Origin: Deinococcus sp.
GTDB taxonomy: Bacteria > Deinococcota > Deinococci > Deinococcales > Thermaceae
Direction: 5' to 3'
Length of the DNA stretch: 5,199 nucleotides
Assembly: GCA_023382135.1 (NCBI GenBank)
Contig: JAMCQK010000048.1
Span: 1-5,199 of the forward strand
Shown: piece by piece, positions 1 through 4,018 of the stretch
Layout: every line of letters starts with the position of its first letter
Numbering within the stretch: the stretch's first letter is position 1
Notes under the pieces: generated by a model
Seen by the model: only the letters and a program-made list of their open reading frames with translations
Databases searched by the model: none
What the model was told of the DNA's origin: nothing
Translations under genes and position numbers: made by a program

Positions 1-478
1 TGATCTCAATTTCAATCACGGTTTCGTCGCTCCAGGCTTCGGCCAAGGGCGTTCCGGGCGGCAGCGCATCAGCGGGAAATTCCAACAATCCGGCCGCGTA
101 CTCGCCTGCCGCCAGCTCTTTGGCTGAAAGCGCCATGCCGTAGGACTGATATCGCTGAATTTTTCGGACCCCGACCTCGAGGCCGCCTGGAAGCACGGTC
201 CCTGGAAGCGCCAGCGCCACCCCCATGCCCTCGCGCGCATTGGCCGCGCCGGAGACTACCTGAACTTCTTTGCCGCTATCCAGAAGCAAGCGTTTGAGAT
301 CGGTGCCCTGGATGGCTTCGGCAAAGAGAACTTTGGCGAAAACCACCCCACTCGGGGGTGCGGGCAGCAGGTCAATGGCCTCGGTCTCGTGTCCTAAGCC
401 CGCCAGCAACTCCTCCAGCTTTTCGGGCGCGGGAGCCTCGGGCAGAAATTCTCTGAGCCAGGAGTAGGGGATACGCAT
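1..478 (-). CDS. pheT: Phenylalanyl-tRNA synthetase beta subunit, N-terminal part (cut by window edge)
   Basis: PheT is the beta subunit of the cytoplasmic (alpha-beta)2 phenylalanyl-tRNA synthetase, which charges tRNA-Phe; the beta subunit carries tRNA-binding and editing domains. Only the first 159 codons lie here, from the ATG at 478 down to the window edge. The protein starts MRIPYSWLREFLPE, as Thermus PheT does. Residues ~40-150 form the EMAP/Trbp111-type OB fold: VVFAKVLFAEAI, then VVSGAANAREGMGVALALPG, then the YGMALSAKELAAGEY signature. It breaks off at VIEIEI, just before the segment where Thermus PheT has TPNRPD. The B3/B4 editing, B5 and anticodon-binding domains must lie beyond position 1. 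A good Shine-Dalgarno (GTGAGGT) ends 5 nt before the ATG. The gene follows pheS after 51 bp with no terminator between, so the two are surely cotranscribed. Identity is very secure; the only limit is the truncation by the window. Confidence 0.97.
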   Translation of the reverse strand, partial: MRIPYSWLREFLPEAPAPEKLEELLAGLGHETEAIDLLPAPPSGVVFAKVLFAEAIQGTDLKRLLLDSGKEVQVVSGAANAREGMGVALALPGTVLPGGLEVGVRKIQRYQSYGMALSAKELAAGEYAAGLLEFPADALPPGTPLAEAWSDETVIEIEI

Positions 479-488
479 ATTTACCTCA

Positions 489-510
489 CCGAACGCCGTA
501 CGCCGAACGC
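489..510. repeat. 8-bp direct repeat around a CGTACG palindrome in the pheS-pheT gap
   Basis: On the plus strand CCGAACGC (489-496) is followed by the palindrome CGTACG (497-502) and a second exact CCGAACGC (503-510). The element fills nearly half of the 51-bp gap between the pheS stop and the pheT start and ends close to the pheT Shine-Dalgarno. It is low-complexity and GC-rich, followed by a run of six A. It may be one copy of a dispersed intergenic repeat of this lineage or an RNA element affecting pheT translation; the sequence alone does not decide. Confidence 0.5.
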
Positions 511-529
511 AAAAAAGTCTGCATGGCTG

Positions 530-1606
530 CTAACCCCTGAATTGGCGCAGGAAGGAGAGACGGTTCTGGTAGAAATAGCGGATGTCCGGAATACCGTAGC
601 GGAGCATCGCCAGCCTTTCGGGCCCCAAGCCAAAGGCAAAGCCGGTCATGCCTTGGTACACCCTGGGGAGACCTAGTTTTTCGCGGTAATCGTCGGCTGC
701 TTTGTACAGGTAGGGGTGAACCATGCCGCAGCCGCCAAGCTCGAGCCACTTTTTACCTTCGGGCCACCAGAGCGCAAACTGCGCCCCTGGCTCTACGAAA
801 GGAAAGAAAGTGGGCTGGAAGCGTACCCTGGTCTCGCCGCCGTAAAGCGCGCGAGCCAGCTCCAGAATTGCCCCCCTCAGGTGGGCCATGGTGATGTCCG
901 GGCCGATGACCAGTCCTTCCAGTTGGTGAAACATGGCCTCGTGGCTGGCGTCGGTCTGTTCGTAACGGTAGGTTTTTCCGGGAACCACAATTTTGAAAGG
1001 CGGGGTGTGCTGGATCATGTAGCGGATCTGCATGGGTGAGGTATGGGTGCGCAGCAGCACGCGGCCCAGGCCGGAGGTGTCTTCTCCCTGGGGGCCGGGG
1101 ATAGAGAAGCCGCCTATCTGGTCTCCTGATGTTTCAGTCTGTACCCAGAAGGTGTCCCACATGTCGCGCGCGGGGTGCCAGTCGGGGATATTTAGCGCGT
1201 CAAAGTTGAAGAACTCGTTTTCCACCTCGGGGCCCTCCACCACGCTGTAGCCCATGCCCCGGAAGACGTTTATAAGCTCGGAGAGTATCTGGCTGATGAT
1301 ATGCGTTCCGCCGGTGGGGAAGAGAAAACCGGGAAGGGAGACATCGAGCGACTCTTTCTCCAACTGGTCGTTCAAGGCGCGCTGCTGCAGCTCGGCCTCG
1401 CGTGTGTTCAGGGCGGCTTCGAGCCGGCCTTTCCATTCATTGAGCACGCGGCCTTTTTCCTTGCGCTCTTCAGCGGAAAGGCCCCCGAGTGTCTTCATCT
1501 CTTGCGTGAGCAAGCCGTTCTTGCCCAGGTAGCGCACCCTGAGCGCCTGCAGGGCCTCGAGGCTCTCGGCCTGCTCAGTCTCTTTGAGTGTTTGCTGAAT
1601 CTCCAC
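530..1606 (-). CDS. pheS: Phenylalanyl-tRNA synthetase alpha subunit
   Basis: PheS is the catalytic subunit of phenylalanyl-tRNA synthetase; it activates Phe with ATP and transfers it to tRNA-Phe in the cytoplasm. The product is 358 aa, against 350 in T. thermophilus. Residues ~1-85 are the N-terminal coiled-coil arm that contacts tRNA. The class II core follows: motif 1 around GMGYSVVEGPEVENEFFNF (117-135), THTSPMQ (187-193), motif 2 with YRYEQTDASHEAMFHQ (213-228), FFPFVEPGAQF (267-277) and motif 3 GFAFGLGPERLAML (322-335). The Phe-pocket residues known in Thermus as F258, F260 and A314 correspond to F268, F270 and A324 here, so normal Phe specificity is expected. A stretch at ~156-182 is a few residues longer than in Thermus. 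The start is GTG at 1606, chosen because it matches the family N-terminus and because AGGGGGAG lies 6 nt upstream. Transcription probably begins at the promoter at 1773-1802, and a leader peptide precedes the gene. Confidence 0.98.
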   Translation of the reverse strand: MEIQQTLKETEQAESLEALQALRVRYLGKNGLLTQEMKTLGGLSAEERKEKGRVLNEWKGRLEAALNTREAELQQRALNDQLEKESLDVSLPGFLFPTGGTHIISQILSELINVFRGMGYSVVEGPEVENEFFNFDALNIPDWHPARDMWDTFWVQTETSGDQIGGFSIPGPQGEDTSGLGRVLLRTHTSPMQIRYMIQHTPPFKIVVPGKTYRYEQTDASHEAMFHQLEGLVIGPDITMAHLRGAILELARALYGGETRVRFQPTFFPFVEPGAQFALWWPEGKKWLELGGCGMVHPYLYKAADDYREKLGLPRVYQGMTGFAFGLGPERLAMLRYGIPDIRYFYQNRLSFLRQFRG

Positions 1607-1629
1607 TTCCGCTCCCCCTGTTACGCCAA

Positions 1630-1655
1630 CAAACCCAGGTACTCCCTTCGGTTTG
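1630..1655 (-). promoter_or_regulatory. Weak hairpin in the pheS 5' leader, just upstream of the ribosome-binding site
   Basis: In the minus-strand transcript CAAACC (1655-1650) can pair with GGTTTG (1635-1630), a 6-bp stem with a 14-nt loop. The loop carries GGGAG, a Shine-Dalgarno-like string, about 10 nt before the true purine-rich pheS ribosome-binding site (~1612-1619). The loop string GGAGT (1645-1641) could alternatively pair with ACTCC in the 3' arm of the upstream hairpin at 1707-1733. No pairing has been tested. Confidence 0.3.
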
Positions 1656-1686
1656 ACAAAGCCGGTCCTGCGGGCTGCAAAGATAC

Positions 1687-1706
1687 GGGCGGCACCGTGG
1701 CCGCCC
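1687..1706 (-). promoter_or_regulatory. GC-rich hairpin 2 of the pheS leader, terminator-like
   Basis: The transcript contains GGGCGGC (1706-1700), loop CACGGT, and GCCGCCC (1693-1687), a perfect 7-bp all-GC stem. It is followed by GUAUCUUUGC, which is U-rich but not a clean U-tract, so it could be an inefficient or thermophile-type attenuator or simply a structured leader element. It abuts hairpin 1 with no spacer and lies about 100 nt before the pheS start. Confidence 0.5.
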
Positions 1707-1733
1707 CGCTGGAGTCAGACCTCAACCCCAGCG
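1707..1733 (-). promoter_or_regulatory. Hairpin 1 of the pheS leader, directly after the leader peptide
   Basis: The transcript segment CGCTGGGGTT (1733-1724) pairs with GACTCCAGCG (1716-1707) in a 10-bp stem with two G-U pairs and a 7-nt loop (GAGGTCT). Its 5' arm starts 2 nt after the leader-peptide stop codon. A ribosome paused at the two Phe codons (1747-1742) would therefore cover part of this arm and oppose folding, as required of a ribosome-sensed attenuator. Confidence 0.55.
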
Positions 1734-1735
1734 AG

Positions 1736-1762
1736 CTAGCTAAAAAACCCCCAGGCGTACAT
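1736..1762 (-). CDS. Putative leader peptide with tandem Phe codons (MYAWGFFS)
   Basis: A nine-codon frame, ATG TAC GCC TGG GGG TTT TTT AGC TAG, encodes MYAWGFFS and starts about 10 nt after the predicted -10 box of the pheS promoter. AAAGG lies 4 nt before the ATG; depending on the exact transcription start, the message may instead be almost leaderless. Two adjacent Phe codons just before the stop, in the leader of the Phe-tRNA synthetase operon, are what is expected of a peptide whose translation rate reports charged tRNA-Phe. The E. coli pheST operon is known to be attenuated through a short Phe-rich leader peptide; this frame is unlike it in sequence but equivalent in position. Two hairpins follow at once. 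Seen directly: frame, codons, position and hairpins. Inferred: that it is translated and regulatory. Two Phe codons in eight could arise by chance. Confidence 0.5.
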   Translation of the reverse strand: MYAWGFFS

Positions 1763-1772
1763 ATTGCCTTTG

Positions 1773-1802
1773 AATATACCCCAGCGGGCCTGGCTTCCTC
1801 AA
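1773..1802 (-). promoter_or_regulatory. Predicted sigma-A promoter of pheS-pheT
   Basis: On the minus strand the -35 box is TTGAGG (1802-1797), the spacer is 18 bp, and the -10 box is TATATT (1778-1773). The start should fall near 1765-1767, giving a leader of about 160 nt before pheS. The -35 box sits 15 bp past the stop codon of the DUF2939 gene, so pheST has its own promoter, although read-through from upstream is possible because no terminator is visible. Confidence 0.7.
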
Positions 1803-1817
1803 GAGCCTTTGTGGTTA

Positions 1818-2315
1818 TTAGCGCACCGCCGAGAGCTTCCAGCTTAGGCCGCTGCGGGTGAATACCAGTTGGAGATCATCTTGGGGAGAGGTCTTGTTGC
1901 GCGCATGTACCACAAAGCGGTTCAGCGACTCGTACCCCATTGAAAATTTTGTATCGCTATCCTTGGACGAAGATTTACCCAAGGGCTTCTGGCCCCGCAA
2001 CATGGCCGCCACCAACTCAGGCGTTACCAGCGCCTCCACCGCGGGGCCGACGATCATCTTTGTAAAGGCCGTGCTCAGGCTGGCGGCTAGATCGTTACCC
2101 GGCTGGCTCGAGGCCTGTTTTTCTATGGCCGCAGTAAGCGCGCTTTTGATGCTCTCGCGAAGCGCGGGGTAGTCCACGTGCGGGGAAAGCGCGTTAGTGT
2201 CACCCGCTTTGGCGGCCCTGCTCATCTGGGAGACGATGATGTAGGGCTGGGCCAGAAACCAGGCTGCCAGCAAGAGGGTAGCAATGATCAGGAGCGAGGA
2301 CGTGCGAAGCTTCAT
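1818..2315 (-). CDS. DUF2939-type membrane-anchored protein
   Basis: This 165-aa protein of unknown function matches the DUF2939 pattern. After MKLRTSS comes one hydrophobic segment (~residues 7-28, LLIIATLLLAAWFLAQPYIIV) that should act as signal anchor or uncleaved signal, leaving the rest outside the membrane. Then comes the family-typical stretch: AAKAGDTNALSPHVDYPALRESIKSAL (~34-60), i.e. a small helical unit with D-[YF]-PALRES, and a C-terminal part with MGYESLNRFVV and the closing LVFTRSGLSWKLSAVR. The role of DUF2939 proteins is not established. I chose ATG at 2315 because a charged N-region directly before the membrane segment is usual. An in-frame TTG at 2333 would add six residues (MVVTHF) and has AAGG about 10 nt upstream, whereas the ATG lacks a clear Shine-Dalgarno. 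No convincing promoter was found upstream. It lies in the same orientation as pheS with 211 bp between, but probably forms a separate unit. Confidence 0.8.
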   Translation of the reverse strand: MKLRTSSLLIIATLLLAAWFLAQPYIIVSQMSRAAKAGDTNALSPHVDYPALRESIKSALTAAIEKQASSQPGNDLAASLSTAFTKMIVGPAVEALVTPELVAAMLRGQKPLGKSSSKDSDTKFSMGYESLNRFVVHARNKTSPQDDLQLVFTRSGLSWKLSAVR

Positions 2316-2510
2316 AAAGTGGGTTACAACCAAGGCAATGGTACCTTGAAAGGGCCTACCGGCGCTTTAGGCAGTGGCTGAAGCTGGGACGGACGGAAAG
2401 CTGGACCAGGCAGGGCTGCCCTGTGCTTCACCTTGAACCCAGGCTGATCATCCAGCACCGTAGACGTAGACCTATCCCCCCTGGAACCCCGCCTGGGCAT
2501 CCAACGGCTT
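2316..2510. other. Non-coding stretch upstream of the DUF2939 gene
   Basis: I see no credible gene here. The stretch must contain the minus-strand promoter and leader of the DUF2939 gene, but no hexamer pair with good spacing stands out. The only structure noted is a short inverted repeat, CAGGGC-T-GCCCTG, near 2411-2425, with no adjoining T-run. Confidence 0.5.
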
Positions 2511-2855
2511 TTATCCAGGCTTTGAGAAAGAGTAGATCACGTGGTAGTTGAATCCTGGGAGCAAATCCTACACCCTGGTAACAGTCTCGAAGCGGTCGGA
2601 GAATTTTTGCCAGAAGTTGCCGGTGCGGCCTACAGAAAGCGTGGCCTTTGTGGTCTTTAGGGCACTCGGCTTTCACCCGCTCGCTAGTGCTCTAAGGAAT
2701 TGGCCTTGCCCAGAGCCTCCACCGAAATCAGGCCTGGGGTGGTTAGCGCCGGCAATTATTTCTGCCACCAAACCAAGTCCTGCCCGCCGCCACCACGCCC
2801 GGAAAACTTTGCCCGAATAAAAAAAGTCAAAGCCCCCCCAAGGCGCCAGGGTAAA
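2511..2855 (-). pseudogene. Decayed remnant of a class I SAM-dependent methyltransferase (tentative)
   Basis: One minus-strand frame reads as protein across three in-frame stops (TGA at 2675-2673, TAG at 2570-2568, TAA at 2513-2511). The first part reads FDFFYSGKVFRAWWRRAGLGLVAEI and then PDFGGGSGQGQFLRALASG. This resembles the start of many small methyltransferases: a Trp/Arg-rich helix followed by the SAM-binding motif I, consensus-like hDhGGGSGQhLRAL. After the TGA the frame continues with TLSVGRTGNFWQKFSDRFE, a TAG, and DLLPGFNYHVIYSFSKPG, which reads like a methyltransferase C-terminus ending naturally at the TAA. About 35 codons separate motif I from the tail, far too few, so the middle of the protein appears deleted. 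No start codon with a ribosome-binding site is visible. The left limit is approximate. Methyltransferase identity is inferred by eye; the in-frame stops are seen directly. The opposite strand also stays open here but reads less like protein. Confidence 0.42.
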
Positions 2856-2963
2856 GAGCCAAACCGCCAAGTGCCAAACCCCGTTCACGGTAAGGCCGAA
2901 TACCCATGAAAACGGTTGAGTCGTGGCGCTGGGGGCGGCCTCAGACAGCGCCAACCTGAAGCG

Positions 2964-2992
2964 AAAAAGGCTTTGGGTGTACACCCAAAGCC
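2964..2992 (-). terminator. Rho-independent terminator of the tRNA-Gln/tRNA-Glu unit
   Basis: GGCTTTGGGTGT is followed directly by its exact reverse complement (2992-2969), a 24-nt perfect palindrome that folds as a 10-bp stem with a GUAC loop. Five T follow on the minus strand (2968-2964). It begins 9 nt after the encoded CCA end of tRNA-Glu. The plus strand lacks a T-run, so the direction is clear. Confidence 0.9.
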
Positions 2993-3001
2993 CCGAAACG
3001 C

Positions 3002-3076
3002 TGGTGACCCCAAGGGGATTCGAACCCCTGCCGCCGCCTTGAAAGGGCGGTGACCTGACCGCTAGTCGATGGGGCC
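3002..3076 (-). tRNA. tRNA-Glu (anticodon TTC)
   Basis: The 75-nt cloverleaf includes an encoded CCA (3004-3002). The acceptor arm GGCCCCA pairs with TGGGGTC (one G-U), discriminator A. The D arm contains CTAGCGGTCAGG. The anticodon stem-loop is CCGCC-CTTTCAA-GGCGG with anticodon TTC, reading GAA/GAG. The T arm is CAGGGGTTCGAATCCCCTT. Second gene of a two-tRNA unit, followed by the terminator at 2964-2992. Without CCA the gene spans 3005-3076. Confidence 0.97.
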
Positions 3077-3171
3077 AGGTTTTCCAAGTCTATCGAACTC
3101 AACAGGCTCTGGACGACGCGGCTCGCTTATTCCAGTGATCGAGCAACTCACTCCCGTTGGTCGCCCCGCGC

Positions 3172-3188
3172 GGCCGGCGAAGCCGGCC
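3172..3188 (-). repeat. GC hairpin in the spacer between the two tRNA genes
   Basis: GGCCGGC-TTC-GCCGGCC is a perfect 7-bp inverted repeat with a tight UUC/CUUCG loop, 13 nt after the CCA end of tRNA-Gln. No T-run follows on the minus strand, so it is more likely a processing or stability element, or a dispersed palindrome, than a terminator. The remaining spacer to tRNA-Glu holds no gene. Confidence 0.5.
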
Positions 3189-3201
3189 TGGGCGGGCAAC
3201 T

Positions 3202-3275
3202 TGGCTGGGGTGCGTGGATTCGAACCACGATTGGCGGAGCCAGAATCCGCAGTCCTGCCGTTAGACGACACCCCA
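3202..3275 (-). tRNA. tRNA-Gln (anticodon CTG)
   Basis: The 74-nt cloverleaf includes an encoded CCA (3204-3202). The acceptor arm TGGGGTG pairs with CACCCCA, giving the U1-A72 pair typical of tRNA-Gln, discriminator G. The D arm contains CTAACGGCAGG. The anticodon stem-loop is GCGGA-TTCTGGC-TCCGC with anticodon CTG, reading CAG. The T arm is CGTGGTTCGAATCCACG. It is the promoter-proximal gene, 125 bp before tRNA-Glu. Without CCA the gene spans 3205-3275. Confidence 0.97.
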
Positions 3276-3303
3276 CCAAAAGCCCAAAAAACAGGCAGGG
3301 GAC

Positions 3304-3332
3304 ATGGTACACGTTTGACCCGGAGTTGGCAA
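3304..3332 (-). promoter_or_regulatory. Predicted promoter of the tRNA-Gln/tRNA-Glu unit
   Basis: On the minus strand TTGCCA (3332-3327), a 17-bp spacer and TACCAT (3309-3304) form a reasonable sigma-A promoter, placing the start roughly 20-25 nt before the tRNA-Gln 5' end. A T-rich stretch (TGTTTTTTGGGC) lies between. It overlaps the region where the plus-strand operon promoter must also lie. Confidence 0.55.
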
Positions 3333-3343
3333 GGTCCAGCGCG

Positions 3344-3349
3344 TATAAT
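3344..3349 (+). promoter_or_regulatory. Consensus -10 box of the plus-strand two-gene operon
   Basis: A perfect TATAAT lies 20 bp before the GTG start of the downstream gene, giving an expected transcription start near 3356 and a 5' leader of only ~14 nt. No good -35 box exists at 16-18 bp. The only TTGACC (3315-3320) is 23 bp upstream of the -10, too far for a standard promoter, so activity may need an activator or rest on the -10 alone. Confidence 0.5.
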
Positions 3350-3369
3350 CCAAAAGTTAGGCGGAACAA

Positions 3370-4017
3370 GTGGAAACTTTTCGCAAAATTGTTGACGCCC
3401 TTTCCGACCTGGTGTCTCCCACTGCGGCTGAAAGGCTGCTGGACCGTGTCTTGAGGAACGCCAACCTGAACGCGCCAGACATGGTGGCGAGTGACTGGGT
3501 CAGGCTGGTAGAGGGCCCGTTGCTCAAGGAACTGGGCGACATTCTGCCTATCGGCAGGCCACCCAGGCTGATGGCCCTGGTCCAGGCCCTTCAGCTGGAA
3601 GCCCCGCACCAGTTTGCCCAGGGGGCTCACCACAACTCCAGCGAAACCCTGCTGTTTGAGTCCAACTATGTTGACCTTTCCACCCCGGAAACCAGGCGCC
3701 AGCTCATCCAAGATGTCGCCCGGATCCAGGGCGTGCTGGGCGTAATGATTGACTCGGGCTCCGCCCGCGAGGCCCGCCTGCCCGGCCTGAACCCAGAGCT
3801 TGCCGCTATGGTAGCGAGCGTGCATAGGTCGGTTTTGACCAAGAAAGGCTACCGGCTGTTTTACACTGTCGTGGAAAAGGCCCAGATGGTCATCCGGCCA
3901 CTTGGCCAAGGCTGGATCGGGGTAGCGGCCCGGAAAGAAGCCAATCTGGGAGAGCTCATTTACCGGTTGCGCAGGATGGAACCTAAGGCATCTGCCCCGG
4001 AGCGCCAGGAGGTCTAG
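3370..4017 (+). CDS. Roadblock/LC7-like domain protein, function unknown
   Basis: This is a 215-aa soluble protein with no signal peptide or membrane segment. Residues ~1-80 are mostly helical and I do not recognise them. Residues ~104-203 read like a Roadblock/LC7 fold: a helix (TRRQLIQDVARIQ), a strand GVLGVMIDSG, a helix with PELAAMVASVHRSVL, two strands RLFYTVVEKAQMVIRPLG and GWIGVAAR, and the closing EANLGELIYRLRRM, where family members carry an NLG-type turn before the last helix. In bacteria Roadblock proteins such as MglB partner small Ras-like GTPases in polarity and motility or are part of signalling modules; whether this one binds a GTPase cannot be told. The GTG start at 3370 follows AGGCGG with 6-nt spacing and lies just after the TATAAT at 3344. 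It ends 1 nt before the next gene, so the two are almost certainly coexpressed. The tail after ~203 is short and probably disordered. Confidence 0.75.
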   Translation: METFRKIVDALSDLVSPTAAERLLDRVLRNANLNAPDMVASDWVRLVEGPLLKELGDILPIGRPPRLMALVQALQLEAPHQFAQGAHHNSSETLLFESNYVDLSTPETRRQLIQDVARIQGVLGVMIDSGSAREARLPGLNPELAAMVASVHRSVLTKKGYRLFYTVVEKAQMVIRPLGQGWIGVAARKEANLGELIYRLRRMEPKASAPERQEV

Positions 4018-4018
4018 G

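Noticed and set aside
486..749. Minus-strand frame overlapping the pheS 3' end and the pheS-pheT gap.
   Set aside because: It is an out-of-frame shadow of pheS, Arg/Pro-rich with no domain; pheS in the correct frame is unambiguous.
1675..1706. Plus-strand string resembling a T-box core (GGGCGGCACCGTGG followed by CCGCCC).
   Set aside because: It is just the other strand of the pheS leader hairpin 2. No plus-strand gene lies downstream, and no stem I or specifier loop was seen. The real regulated gene is on the minus strand.
1301..1861. Plus-strand open frame of 186 codons antisense to pheS and running into the leader.
   Set aside because: It overlaps the well-identified pheS in the opposite orientation, has no credible start signal, and its sequence mirrors the pheS codon pattern.
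2316..2333. TTG start at 2333 for the DUF2939 protein.
   Set aside because: It is possible because AAGG lies upstream, but the extra MVVTHF adds nothing family-like before the membrane anchor, so ATG at 2315 was preferred; this is recorded as uncertain.
2673..2984. Minus-strand open frame of 103 codons taken as an intact gene.
   Set aside because: Its GTG start sits in the middle of the tRNA terminator palindrome and has no ribosome-binding site. Only its latter half reads as protein, which is better explained as the front of a decayed methyltransferase.
3148..3909. Minus-strand open frame of 253 codons.
   Set aside because: It is antisense to the Roadblock-like gene and runs through the tRNA-Gln gene. 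It reads as an antisense shadow rich in Gln, His and Val, with no domain.
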